A stretch of 41,184 nt of DNA from Spirochaetales bacterium (GCA_012728215.1 JAAYFO010000023.1:1-41184); one strand, 5' to 3'; positions 21,738 to 32,048 are shown, counted from the stretch's first letter. Numbers and translations are program-made. Notes: generated from the sequence alone by a model not told the origin.

Positions 21738-24008
21738 TCAAAGGCTGCTCGATACAGAGACAGTACCTTGACCATCCGCCATCTTTACCGAATAATTGCC
21801 GACAAATGCCTTGTTTTCCACTCTTATCGACTCGTTCCCAATCACAGCAGGGTACATTCCACTGATGGTGAAGCTCAATCCCTGCGCTGTTCCAGTTCCA
21901 CTCGTATTCACGTGCATTTCAAAATACCCTTTTTCTGAATACAGAAAACTGGATTCTCCGAAATCCTCGTAGGTGAATGATATGAACCCTCCTATTCCTT
22001 CGGTCTTTGCATAATAACTGCAGAATCCGAAATCAGAGATACTGGCAGAGCCAACTGCACCGGCATGAGCTCCATGGGCTTCATGACATGTCTGCTTTTC
22101 CTCTCCGAGGGCCTCCATCTGCTCATTCAACGAACTCCCGTTACCCTTCTTGACTCTTGAATTGATCGAACCATCTCTCCAGTAGGAGGCAAGGTCTATG
22201 CCATCGAAGAAATCATTGGAGAACTGAGTCGGAAGCTTGTCTGCGTTTTCCCATGGCTTGAAGGCAAGGCAAGTCCAAAGCCTCACTAACGTCTTGGCGG
22301 TTATGGCACCATATCCAATGACAGGATCAGAGAACACGCTTGACCTTCCCAGAAGATCAACCGCCTGGATTCTATATGAGTACTTCTGCCCAGGAACTGC
22401 AGACTGGAAAGAATCATCATACGAACCGACATTACCTGGGACCGTAACAGAATCCAGCTTGCTGCTGCCATCCTCATTCCAACGTTCAATGACGTAATGA
22501 TCCACACCTTCTGATTTTGACCAGCTAATGCGAATCGGGAACACGCCTTCCAAATTGGCAGTCAGACCTGAAAAGAATCTATTGGACGAAACTGACAACC
22601 CCTCAGGTGCGCAAGGGGCTTTGACAGATATCGCATCACTCAAGGCGGTCTTCATTCCATCACCATTGGTCAACTGGACTGAGAACATCGTATATTGTTC
22701 ATCTTCTGGCAGAGAAGGATCGAATGGCGAGAAGAATTCAATGACATCCTTGTCTTCCGGTGAGATTGTCTCTTCCTTGCTGCTTGAGTTTCCTGCTTTG
22801 CATACTATTGTGTAGTACCAGTCGGAATGGCTTGCACGGTCAGCCGAAAAATCCAGACCAACTGATTGGGAAAAGGTTAACTTGAAGCCCAGTGGCTGGG
22901 ACGAAAGAGAAAGAACAGGAACGGGATTGGACAAAAGGTATCCATCTGCCGAAGCAGGTTCACCCTTCAGGATTGAATCAGAATCATCCTTAGTCAACGG
23001 AATGACAGTATAAGTGTATCTCACACCTTCTTTAATGCTTCTTGAACCCCTCTTGTCAGTGAATCTCCATTTCTGGCCATCCAAGTCCTCAAGCTTGTCC
23101 GCCCCATACGGGAAGACCATCTGCTCTGAGACACCAGGTGCAGACCGGTATATCTCATAGGAGCTCACTGCTGGATCCTGATCCCAGGTCAATGACAGCG
23201 GACTGGCCTGAGCATTGATACTTTCTCCCTGAGTGACTGCAAGGTTCTCAGGTACCGATGGGGCTCCATACACCAGTGAGTAACCGATGGCGGATGAGCT
23301 TTCATCCAAGTCTGTCTCACAGCCGTTTCTGCCTACCGCAGTAACCTTGAAATACAGATTCACCCCTGATTCTCCATCCTTGATGAGGTATGAGTATTTC
23401 TGAATCCCGCTGGAAGACGAACGGACTTCTGCGACAAAGGAGTCTGAAGAACTGAATATGAGATCACGGGATCTGTATATCTTATAAGAATCCACATCAG
23501 GATCCGCTTTCCAGCTGAGCATTATCTTTTCTGCATTCTTTCCTTTTGCGGCATCCAGTGCCGATGGCGGGCATAGAAGCGAACCCGCAGCTTCAGGCGA
23601 ATAATCCCCAAAGCCAAGTGCCTTGCTGCATGCCCTTACCCTGTAGGTGTATCTGGTTCCAGCAACCAAAGAGGGATAACTGGCTTCCCAATCCACATAG
23701 GAAGTGCCGATGATGTCGAAAGGGAATGTCTCGAAGACATCCGAATCAGATGCCTTGCGGGAAATCTCATAATAGTCAGCGCCTTCGACCTCACCCCATG
23801 ACAGCACAATCGAGTCTGTGTACAGCGCTTTGGAAGCGACAAGATATTCAGGAGCGCTCTTGTCAAAGACAGGTTTCTGAACAGGTTCATCCTCTATCAC
23901 CGGTGTCTGCTGATCAAAGCCGGAGAGAAAATGATCCATATCACAGGATGCCGTCAGAAGAAGAACCAGAATCAGCAGAAATGTCATCATATGTCTTGTT
24001 TTCATCAC
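21738..24008 (-). CDS. Large FN3-type repeat lipoprotein with a C-terminal domain of unknown function
   Basis: MMKTRHMMTFLLILVLLLTASCDMD lipobox; repeated 'ILSWGEVEGADYYEISRK...GTRYTYRVRA' FN3-like units; CHEAHGAH in the C-terminal domain. Confidence 0.75.
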   Translation of the reverse strand: MMKTRHMMTFLLILVLLLTASCDMDHFLSGFDQQTPVIEDEPVQKPVFDKSAPEYLVASKALYTDSIVLSWGEVEGADYYEISRKASDSDVFETFPFDIIGTSYVDWEASYPSLVAGTRYTYRVRACSKALGFGDYSPEAAGSLLCPPSALDAAKGKNAEKIMLSWKADPDVDSYKIYRSRDLIFSSSDSFVAEVRSSSSGIQKYSYLIKDGESGVNLYFKVTAVGRNGCETDLDESSSAIGYSLVYGAPSVPENLAVTQGESINAQASPLSLTWDQDPAVSSYEIYRSAPGVSEQMVFPYGADKLEDLDGQKWRFTDKRGSRSIKEGVRYTYTVIPLTKDDSDSILKGEPASADGYLLSNPVPVLSLSSQPLGFKLTFSQSVGLDFSADRASHSDWYYTIVCKAGNSSSKEETISPEDKDVIEFFSPFDPSLPEDEQYTMFSVQLTNGDGMKTALSDAISVKAPCAPEGLSVSSNRFFSGLTANLEGVFPIRISWSKSEGVDHYVIERWNEDGSSKLDSVTVPGNVGSYDDSFQSAVPGQKYSYRIQAVDLLGRSSVFSDPVIGYGAITAKTLVRLWTCLAFKPWENADKLPTQFSNDFFDGIDLASYWRDGSINSRVKKGNGSSLNEQMEALGEEKQTCHEAHGAHAGAVGSASISDFGFCSYYAKTEGIGGFISFTYEDFGESSFLYSEKGYFEMHVNTSGTGTAQGLSFTISGMYPAVIGNESIRVENKAFVGNYSVKMADGQGTVSVSSSL

Positions 24009-24014
24009 TTCCTC

Positions 24015-27000
24015 CTAGAATGGCTTCACTGCCAAGTCTGCGGCACTTACTTCAACCGTCTCACCATTGAACGACACTGACAGCTTTCCCTCGCCATAAG
24101 TCTGGACATTGATGGCTTCAGTGATCTTCACCACTGCCAAGATGTTTTTAAACAAATCAGACGGGAACCTGATTACGAATTCTCCTTTATCTATCTTTCC
24201 AAGTGGATCAGTGTTCAGATAGCTGTTGTCATTCACCCAAAGAACCACCGGAGTTGTATTCGTCACAGTGAAACCAGCTGCTCCCCATGGAGCCGCGGTC
24301 AGTTGAATCGATCCTCCATCTCCCTGAGAACCGGACCAGAGGACAGAAGGGACGTTCTTCACAACAGCATGCCCATCTGAACTGGTGACAGTCTTCTGAG
24401 GCGAGCCACTGCTGGCAGAGCCTTGCCACCAATCCCCGTTTATCGCACTGCTGCTATCTGCTTCATGAAGATAGGACGAAAGAAGGCTATTCACCACCCA
24501 AATCATTTCTTCGGGCTTAAGCAGTCTGAATGAATCCGAAACTCCCTGGCTTTTTGTTGACCTGACGACGGTCCCTCCGACATTCCTCACACTCTGGATT
24601 GTGAATAGAGAGAGAAAATCTGAAGGATACTTGATATCGGCGCCAGCAAAATTACATGTCATGGTCTTGCCATCTGCACTCAGGCTGACAAATCCCGCCT
24701 GGTCTTCTGTCCCAAGCAAAGCTCCAGCTTCAAGACCGGCAGAGCCAACTGACACTCCTGACCTTGAGTTCTGAATCAGCAAATAGTCATCAGCATAAGG
24801 AGCAACACTCCAAGACAGCGTGAAGAAAGTCTTGTCGCCATGGCTCTGTACAGAAAGATTCTCAGGTGCTCGAAGGACAAATCCCAATGCCGAATCATCC
24901 CCTTCTGCAAAAGTCTGCTTCAACGAAGTCATTCCATTCTTCACTGTCTCCAAGGTAAACCATGTATCTTCGGCGGTGCTTGTCAGCCAGCTGGTTGTCG
25001 TGCAGGAAACAGGTTCGGACCAGTTCCTTCCATCATTGCTTGAATACAGATTGTACGAATCGGCCCCTTCAACTGCATTCCATGTGACCTTTATCTGCTG
25101 ACCGCTTTCAGCCTTGGAGGCGACTATGCCCTTTGGTGGGGCAAGCCAGCAACCTGTCACTGGCAAAACCAGATCGGCATTGACTGTTGAATCTCCGTTT
25201 TCAGGAATGACAACAACTGAATACTTCTCTGACAATGGATATGGATTGGAAGCGGAGGATGAGAACAGTGAATCTGCAGCTGAGAATTTTTCATCATAGA
25301 CAGTCTTTCCAAAGACAGAGGCGACGTGCCGGCTTCCAATGAACCGGTCTTTAGAAACCACATCTCCTCGATAGATGTTCAATGCATAGCCATCTGCTCC
25401 AGCCACTGAATTCCAAGATACAGAGAAGAAACCCGGCGCTTCCTCCACGGTGGCTTCCACACCAAGCAAAGCCGGTCCAAGAAGACAACCATTTTCCACA
25501 TTTGACAAATCAGTCGTATTTCCAAGTCTGTCCTGAGCCTGAACGACAAAATCGAAGATCCTTCCGGAATCGGCAGTACCTTCTCCAATGCCATCAGTAA
25601 GGATAGTCGATGAATCATTGAGATGAACCACTTCATAAGGTTCACTGCTTCCGCCAGCACGATAGCTCAGCAAATACCCGGAAGCTCCTTGGGAAGGGCT
25701 GAACTGAACATTGATTGAGGAAATGGAAGTCCCATCTGAAGCAGCAAGACCCGATGGAACAGAAAGAGTCTGAAGCCTGGTCACTTTTGCACTTACAGTA
25801 CCAACGTAGTTCGGGTTTTGAGAATCTTCCCCATAAGTGGCCTGAACCCTGCAATACTTTGAGAGTCCGTCGGGCAAGCCCAGAAGTTCGACACTGACCG
25901 TGTTTCCCTGGAAGTTGAACAGACAAGGAGTGTCGGAGGTGGAGGCAATCAATTCCCCTGTGCCGACATTCTCCATATCAGAAGCCCATCTTATCTCGTA
26001 ATGAAGCTTAAACTGATCCAGGACGTTGGTACCTCCCACCAGAGTCTGCGTCCAGGTCAGGACCGCCTTCTTGGCCAGGATGTCAGATGAATCCAGGTCT
26101 GAAACATAATCAATCATCTCGAATTCCGTATTGTAGTCAACTGTTTCTGCTGTCACTATCGGTTCGGAGGTAGTACCATCCATGTGTTTCATCTTCAAGG
26201 AATAGTACCAATGGTGATCATAACGCGAATCCAGAGAATCCGCCGATCCATCAAGGGAGAACTGATCGCAATGACTTGATCCAGTCAAATCAAGGCTCAC
26301 GGTTCCAAGCGAATCAATTCGTGAAAGAACGAATTCTGCGTTTCTGCCGGAAGGATCGAAGAAATCCCAGGCCAGATTCACGGTGACACTGCCATCTGTG
26401 ATGGAACTGCTTGCAATTCTCAGATTCTCAGGAAGCCATTCTGCATATCCTGGGTTCTCTGTTTCAAGAGAACTGATGGAGGAACTCTGCCTTACAAGAG
26501 CAGTGCCGTTCTTCAGATAATAAGCTGTGATCCGATAGTCATATGTCGTATTGGACGTGATATCGTGATCGACATACAGATAACTCGCCTTGCCGCCAGC
26601 ACCTTCGGGAACCCAGCTGTATTGTGCACAATTGATTTCGGCTTTCTGGCTGACCACAGTCTCCCAGTTTTCAGTTCCATGAACAGAACGTTCAACCAAT
26701 GCCCTATGGGCGACTGTCACATCGTTGAGACCAGTGATGAAATCATCCATTTCCCATCTGATTTGAATTTCTGACTTGTCGGTTCCTTCCGATGCCCTTA
26801 TGGACAGAGCCTGATAAGGAGAATACGAAATGTCTGTGCAAAGCGACAAGTCATCGCAGCCAATCACAATCTCATTGCCTTGTCCATCAACCAAACCGGT
26901 ATTCAGACTAAGACTGTAAGAAACAGGAACGGCATTTCCAGCCACAACATCAGAATAGGAGCACCCCTGCCCTCTATATATTTCCTGCTCGGCACCTTTG

Positions 27001-27578
27001 TGGAACCTGGTCAGGACAAACTCATAGCCTGGATACAAAGTTGAATTGCCATCCAGCTCCTTCATCAGTTCATTGCAATTCCATGACAGATTTATCGAAG
27101 CTCCTTCCACCAAAGCCAAAAGATCGATCTTTGGAAGCACTGCCCCCTCAACTGCAGACGATTCACTGCTTTTGAAAAGGACAGTCCTGCCATTGTGAAC
27201 GTACGGTATCACCGCAGTCACGGACGCAAGGACATGAGTACCGGCTTTCAGCGAACCAATGGTAATGGAAAACTCCTTCTGCCCAGCTTCGGGAACTACT
27301 GTCAGCTTTCTTGTTTCAAGGTAATCAGGACCGGTCTTGTACTGAAGCTCATAGTAAAGTCCATACCCTTCGGCATTATCCTGCCCTGAGAATGACAGGA
27401 CTACAGACGAGTTCCCATCCACAGTCGCTTTCAGATCAGTGACTGCAACAGCCTTCAAGACCGGGGTCAGAACGCTTTCCACCTTGCCTTTCATTGGATC
27501 ATACCTGCAGCCATTGACTGTTATCAGAAGCGCAAACACCATCAAAAGTATATATATTTTACATTTATTTGTTTTCAT
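24015..27578 (-). CDS. Very large FN3-type repeat lipoprotein
   Basis: MKTNKCKIYILLMVFALLITVNGCRYD lipobox-like signal; many FN3-like units (VTWNAVEGADSYNLYSS, VSWNSVAGADGYALNIYRG). Confidence 0.75.
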   Translation of the reverse strand: MKTNKCKIYILLMVFALLITVNGCRYDPMKGKVESVLTPVLKAVAVTDLKATVDGNSSVVLSFSGQDNAEGYGLYYELQYKTGPDYLETRKLTVVPEAGQKEFSITIGSLKAGTHVLASVTAVIPYVHNGRTVLFKSSESSAVEGAVLPKIDLLALVEGASINLSWNCNELMKELDGNSTLYPGYEFVLTRFHKGAEQEIYRGQGCSYSDVVAGNAVPVSYSLSLNTGLVDGQGNEIVIGCDDLSLCTDISYSPYQALSIRASEGTDKSEIQIRWEMDDFITGLNDVTVAHRALVERSVHGTENWETVVSQKAEINCAQYSWVPEGAGGKASYLYVDHDITSNTTYDYRITAYYLKNGTALVRQSSSISSLETENPGYAEWLPENLRIASSSITDGSVTVNLAWDFFDPSGRNAEFVLSRIDSLGTVSLDLTGSSHCDQFSLDGSADSLDSRYDHHWYYSLKMKHMDGTTSEPIVTAETVDYNTEFEMIDYVSDLDSSDILAKKAVLTWTQTLVGGTNVLDQFKLHYEIRWASDMENVGTGELIASTSDTPCLFNFQGNTVSVELLGLPDGLSKYCRVQATYGEDSQNPNYVGTVSAKVTRLQTLSVPSGLAASDGTSISSINVQFSPSQGASGYLLSYRAGGSSEPYEVVHLNDSSTILTDGIGEGTADSGRIFDFVVQAQDRLGNTTDLSNVENGCLLGPALLGVEATVEEAPGFFSVSWNSVAGADGYALNIYRGDVVSKDRFIGSRHVASVFGKTVYDEKFSAADSLFSSSASNPYPLSEKYSVVVIPENGDSTVNADLVLPVTGCWLAPPKGIVASKAESGQQIKVTWNAVEGADSYNLYSSNDGRNWSEPVSCTTTSWLTSTAEDTWFTLETVKNGMTSLKQTFAEGDDSALGFVLRAPENLSVQSHGDKTFFTLSWSVAPYADDYLLIQNSRSGVSVGSAGLEAGALLGTEDQAGFVSLSADGKTMTCNFAGADIKYPSDFLSLFTIQSVRNVGGTVVRSTKSQGVSDSFRLLKPEEMIWVVNSLLSSYLHEADSSSAINGDWWQGSASSGSPQKTVTSSDGHAVVKNVPSVLWSGSQGDGGSIQLTAAPWGAAGFTVTNTTPVVLWVNDNSYLNTDPLGKIDKGEFVIRFPSDLFKNILAVVKITEAINVQTYGEGKLSVSFNGETVEVSAADLAVKPF

Positions 27579-27603
27579 TGCTTACAATTCACCACGTCCG
27601 ATA

Positions 27604-27632
27604 ATAATGAACAAAAACTATATTATCGTCAA
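27604..27632 (-). promoter_or_regulatory. Sigma70-type promoter of the FN3 lipoprotein operon
   Basis: Minus strand TTGACG-N17-CATTAT, about 25 bp upstream of the start. Confidence 0.6.
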
Positions 27633-27795
27633 GTATTGTACACACTCTATTTCAACTGATTATTATCAGTAAAATATTCAGTTCGTTTTGGCTTTTTGAG
27701 GCATATGGAATTTTCCCATCCAAGGATTTAGAAATTATCAGCAAATGCAGAATATCAAGCAGTAAAGACATGCTCGATGAAGATCTGGAAGGAAC

Positions 27796-28515
27796 CTAGT
27801 TCAGAAATGGAATCCGAGATATCAATGAGAGAAGAACAGGAGCAAGGACCAATGCTGGAAGGAAATTCGCAGTCTTGAACTTCTTTATGTCCAGGAGGCC
27901 TAGTCCTATCATCAACAGCAGAACACCGCCAATCGAAGCCAGCTCATTTATTCCTGAATCTCCCATCAGGGGTTGCAGCCATCCTCCTGCCAATGTGAAG
28001 AAACCCTGATAGACAAGGACAAACAGGGTAGAGAATGCAACTCCGCTGCCATAAGCAGAAGCAAATACAATCGCCATACAGCCGTCCATTATGGATTTCA
28101 CAAGCAAAGTCTGATAATCACCAGTCGTCCCCGCCTGTATTGATCCCACGACCGTCATTGCCCCTGAACAGAACAGAATCGAGGCGCTCATGAAGCCCTG
28201 GGCAAACCCAGAAGCCTTTTGTTCTTTATCTTCACCTTGTCTAGGCTGAGTGATCCGTCCAAGCTTCTCACCCAGAATCATGATGCCATCCTCAATTCTG
28301 ATCAGATACCCCAGGCCTCCACCAAGCACCAATGCGAGAATCATCACCAATGGATTGGAGGCTTTCAAGGCCATGCCCATTCCCAGAACAAGAGTCACAC
28401 AGCCACTGGAAGCAAAGACGACTTCCTTGAACTTTTCAGAAACATGGCTTTTGAGCAGTAACCCAACTATTGAGCCAATAATTATGGCTATGCAATTTAT
28501 AAATGTGGCAATCAT
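27796..28515 (-). CDS. DUF554 family membrane protein
   Basis: MIATFINCIAIIIGSIVGLLLKSHVSEKFKEVVFASSGCVTLVLGMGMAL...GGGLGYLIRIEDGI. Confidence 0.9.
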   Translation of the reverse strand: MIATFINCIAIIIGSIVGLLLKSHVSEKFKEVVFASSGCVTLVLGMGMALKASNPLVMILALVLGGGLGYLIRIEDGIMILGEKLGRITQPRQGEDKEQKASGFAQGFMSASILFCSGAMTVVGSIQAGTTGDYQTLLVKSIMDGCMAIVFASAYGSGVAFSTLFVLVYQGFFTLAGGWLQPLMGDSGINELASIGGVLLLMIGLGLLDIKKFKTANFLPALVLAPVLLSLISRIPFLN

Positions 28516-28566
28516 ATTGGAATTGAGTATAATGACTAATATGCAGTTTTTTCAAGGAGACTTATT

Positions 28567-29178
28567 GTGGATTTCATAATTCTAGCCGCTGGGACTTCTT
28601 CACGTCTTCCTGCCGCCAATAAATTGCTTCTTCCATTCGAAGATGAGCCTCTGTGTCTCCATTCGATAAGGCAGGCCTTGGAAGCCTCTTCAACCCTAGG
28701 CGGGAAGGTGACCATAGTCACAGGCCATCAATCTGGAAAAGTAAGAAGGCTTCTCACTTCATACTCCCTGGAACATAGGGAGAACCTAAGATTTGCATAT
28801 AACCAGAACTATATTTTTGGCCAGTTCTCCTCTACAAAAGTCGGTCTCAAGGCAATACAGCCGGATTCTCCCTTCTTCATCTGTGTGGGTGATCTTCCTT
28901 TGATAACGGCCGACCATTATCTCAAGTTGGCACCATTGCTGAAAGGACATGATGCAGTCAGACCATTCTACGGCACACGCCCCGGGCACCCCGTGCTTCT
29001 TGCCTCCCGTCTGCGCCAAAGCCTTATTTCAATGCCTGACAGCCAGTCAGTCCGCGGACTGCTTGATGATTGCGATGTATTGGAACTGCATACTGATGAT
29101 CCTGCATGGACAACCGATATTGATACCTGGGAGCAGTACGAAAAAATCTCAGATACAGTCCAGCCAGCAAACTCTTGA
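28567..29178 (+). CDS. MobA/MocA-like nucleotidyltransferase
   Basis: MDFIILAAGTSSRLPAANKLLLPFEDEPL..., FICVGDLPLIT, RPGHPVLL; GTG start with SD AAGGAG. Confidence 0.85.
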   Translation: MDFIILAAGTSSRLPAANKLLLPFEDEPLCLHSIRQALEASSTLGGKVTIVTGHQSGKVRRLLTSYSLEHRENLRFAYNQNYIFGQFSSTKVGLKAIQPDSPFFICVGDLPLITADHYLKLAPLLKGHDAVRPFYGTRPGHPVLLASRLRQSLISMPDSQSVRGLLDDCDVLELHTDDPAWTTDIDTWEQYEKISDTVQPANS

Positions 29179-29192
29179 CCTTTCAACAGCAA

Positions 29193-29222
29193 AAGTGCCC
29201 AGACAGCTTGCCCAGGCACTTC
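29193..29222. terminator. Bidirectional terminator between convergent genes
   Basis: AAGTGCC...GGCACTT in the 62-bp convergent spacer; TTTTG on the minus strand. Confidence 0.65.
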
Positions 29223-29240
29223 TCCACTTAAGACGGCAGA

Positions 29241-30926
29241 TCAATCACTGGCAGGCTTGAAGCGATTTCCGATCAAGTTTGCCGACACCACCATCAAAGT
29301 CGATATGGCAATCATGATAATTCCCAATGCAGAGAGCTTTCCCCATAACCCGTCATCGGAGAATTTGAGAATCATTACAGCCAGTGTCTCGGTTCCAGGA
29401 CGGGACAGGACAACGGAAAGTGACAATTCACGGAAGAACATGGTTGCCATGAGAACCCATCCTGATACTATTCCCGACACCAAAAGAGGCACAATGATTC
29501 GCTTTACTGTAGTGAGAAACGATGCACCGCACACTTTTGATGACTCCTCAAGATGACTGTGAATCTGGATGAAGGCACTGGTCATAGGTCGTATGCCATA
29601 TGGCAGATAAGTCGCTATATAGCCAATGAGAAGCGCCCAGATCGTTGCATACAGCGGGGTACGGACAAACAGCCACATGAACCCGATTGCGATGACAATG
29701 CCAGGGAACGAGAATGAAAGGAAACTCAGAGATTCCAGAACACCAGCGGATCTTGTCTTCACCTTGACAATGACATATGAGACAAAAACCGAGAGAATAG
29801 TTCCCAAAGTGGCACCGACAAGACTTAGGAACAGACTGTTCTTCAATGACACAAGCGAGATTGAGTCAGTGAAAACCGACTTCCAATGATTCAGATTCAT
29901 CATCGAGAAGGCCTTGGCACTTGGAACCATGGAATATGGCACAAGCGAGGTATACAGCAATACCAGAACCGGAAGGATTATGAGAACGAACAGAAGAATC
30001 AGCAGGATGATGAACAGAGGAATCCTTGCCCCCTTCAGCTTGACCACCACTGGCTTGAACCCTCTGCTGGAGACAGTTATGAATTTTTCAGAAGATCTTG
30101 TCAGGTACCTGTAGACATATATCAGGGAAATTGACAGAACCAAGATGCACATTCCCGTGGCAGCGGCCTTTCCATAATCGGGGATAAGGCCTGTCGTCGT
30201 GATTTTGTAGATATAAGTGGCAAGGACAGTGATGTTGGCAGGCATTCCAAGAACGGAAGGAACTGCAAACGATGCCAGGCAACGTACAATGCACAAGATC
30301 AGTGCGGCAAGAATGGCAGGACGGAGGAGAGGAAGCGTGATTCTTAACAGCGTCTTGATGTTCCCTGCCCCAGATACCCTTGATGATTCCTCAAGCGAAA
30401 CATCAAAAGATGCCATTGCAGGAGAAATAATCAGATAAGCTATCGGCAAATCCAGCCGTCCCTCGACAAGAATCATTCCTCCAATGGAGTATATGTTCAT
30501 CGGAGAATGACTCATTCTGAATACATCCTTGAATATCAGATTCAAGATTCCATTTGAAGGATTGAGAAGGAGTCCCCAGCTGACAGCGAACAGGACATGC
30601 GGAATCATCATCGGAACAACGGAAATGACCTTGAACAGAAACTTTCCTGGAATGTCTGTCCTGTTGTTCAGATAAGCAAGAAACAAGGCAAGCACAGTCG
30701 AGAACAAGGCAGAACACAATACAAAGACGCAAGTATCACCAAGCACACCATAGAATGATACATCCCCGTATACTGCCTTGTACTTGTCCAAAGTGAAATC
30801 TCCGATTTGAACAAGGCCCTTTGAAAAACTTCCAATCAGAAGCATGATGACCGGACTCAAGCTAAGCAATGCAAGAATTGCAATCAATACCCAAGTCAGT
30901 CTAGTCTGTGATTTAATCATACTCAT
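29241..30926 (-). CDS. ABC transporter permease, two fused permease units (Fe3+/2-aminoethylphosphonate/polyamine type)
   Basis: Two halves each with a permease EAA loop (LEESSRVSGAGNIKTLLRITLPLLRPAI; LEESSKVCGASFLTTVKRIIVPLLVSGI). Confidence 0.92.
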   Translation of the reverse strand: MSMIKSQTRLTWVLIAILALLSLSPVIMLLIGSFSKGLVQIGDFTLDKYKAVYGDVSFYGVLGDTCVFVLCSALFSTVLALFLAYLNNRTDIPGKFLFKVISVVPMMIPHVLFAVSWGLLLNPSNGILNLIFKDVFRMSHSPMNIYSIGGMILVEGRLDLPIAYLIISPAMASFDVSLEESSRVSGAGNIKTLLRITLPLLRPAILAALILCIVRCLASFAVPSVLGMPANITVLATYIYKITTTGLIPDYGKAAATGMCILVLSISLIYVYRYLTRSSEKFITVSSRGFKPVVVKLKGARIPLFIILLILLFVLIILPVLVLLYTSLVPYSMVPSAKAFSMMNLNHWKSVFTDSISLVSLKNSLFLSLVGATLGTILSVFVSYVIVKVKTRSAGVLESLSFLSFSFPGIVIAIGFMWLFVRTPLYATIWALLIGYIATYLPYGIRPMTSAFIQIHSHLEESSKVCGASFLTTVKRIIVPLLVSGIVSGWVLMATMFFRELSLSVVLSRPGTETLAVMILKFSDDGLWGKLSALGIIMIAISTLMVVSANLIGNRFKPASD

Positions 30927-30932
30927 TCTTCC

Positions 30933-32018
30933 TCATTCGGTAACAAGAAGACAATGCTCCGGCCTGACAGAGAACTGCACGGGATCTCCTGGAGACAAAT
31001 CAACAGTAGCCGGAAACTTGACCATCACCTGGGTATTCTCGACCTTTATTTCACTTTCATAGACTTCACCGACAAACACCATTGATTCAACGATTCCACT
31101 TACAGTGTTGACAGGTTTTGGCTCATCAGCTGATACCAGTTCGACAAATTCAGGCCTTATGCAGACCACGACCTTGCTCTGTGGATCAAAGTCTGTCTGG
31201 CTACAGACAAACTGACCGATATCGGTCCTCACAATGGAACCATTTGCATCTTTTTTTTCCACTACCGCTGGAATAAGATTGGACCTGCCGATGAAATCCG
31301 CAACGAACTGATGCTCTGCATGAAAGTAAATCTTCTTCGGGTCCCCGATCTCGACAATTCTTCCATTTCGCATTACACCGATATTGTCCGAAAGAGCCAG
31401 TGCTTCCACTCTGTCATGAGTGACGTAAACCGCAGTGATTTCAAGTTCAGTCAGAAAAGACCTCAATTCCTTTCTCGTCTCCTCTCTGAGCTTGGCATCA
31501 AGATTTGACAGCGGTTCATCAAACAGGATCACCTTTGGCTTGGCAACAAGTGCCCTCGCAAGGGCAACCCGCTGCTGCTGACCTCCAGACAATCTTGTGG
31601 CAGGACGCTTCTCGAATCCCTCCAATTGAACGAATTCCAACACTTTTCTGACTCTTTGTTCTATCTCCGCCCTTGGAATCTTCTGGTTCTGCAGAGGATA
31701 GGCAATGTTATTGAAGACATTCATATGAGGCCATATGGCATATGTCTGGAAAACCATCCCCAAGGATCTCTTTTCGGTAGGGACGAATATCTTCTTCTTT
31801 GAAGACCAGACCACAGTATCACCAATTTGGATTTCTCCCTCGTCCGGAGTTTCCAGACCGACAATACTTCTAAGCAGTGTAGTCTTGCCACATCCACTTG
31901 GACCAAGAAGAGTGAATATCCTATTTGATGGAATCACCAGATTCACATCATCCAGAGCCTTTATGATATTCCCTTCCGACTTATAATACTTCTTTAAACC
32001 TGTTATACGGATTTCCAT
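30933..32018 (-). CDS. ABC transporter ATP-binding protein (FbpC/PotA type)
   Basis: LLGPSGCGKTTLLRSIVG, RLSGGQQQRVALARALVAKPKVILFDEPLSNLDAKLREE; C-terminal TOBE-like region. Confidence 0.95.
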   Translation of the reverse strand: MEIRITGLKKYYKSEGNIIKALDDVNLVIPSNRIFTLLGPSGCGKTTLLRSIVGLETPDEGEIQIGDTVVWSSKKKIFVPTEKRSLGMVFQTYAIWPHMNVFNNIAYPLQNQKIPRAEIEQRVRKVLEFVQLEGFEKRPATRLSGGQQQRVALARALVAKPKVILFDEPLSNLDAKLREETRKELRSFLTELEITAVYVTHDRVEALALSDNIGVMRNGRIVEIGDPKKIYFHAEHQFVADFIGRSNLIPAVVEKKDANGSIVRTDIGQFVCSQTDFDPQSKVVVCIRPEFVELVSADEPKPVNTVSGIVESMVFVGEVYESEIKVENTQVMVKFPATVDLSPGDPVQFSVRPEHCLLVTE

Positions 32019-32048
32019 GAGACATTCCTAGTATTTTTGAAAATTCAG

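Noticed and set aside
24015-27578. DNA tandem repeats or CRISPR-like array in the FN3 genes
   Set aside because: Repetition is at the protein-fold level only; no regular direct nucleotide repeats with spacers were seen.
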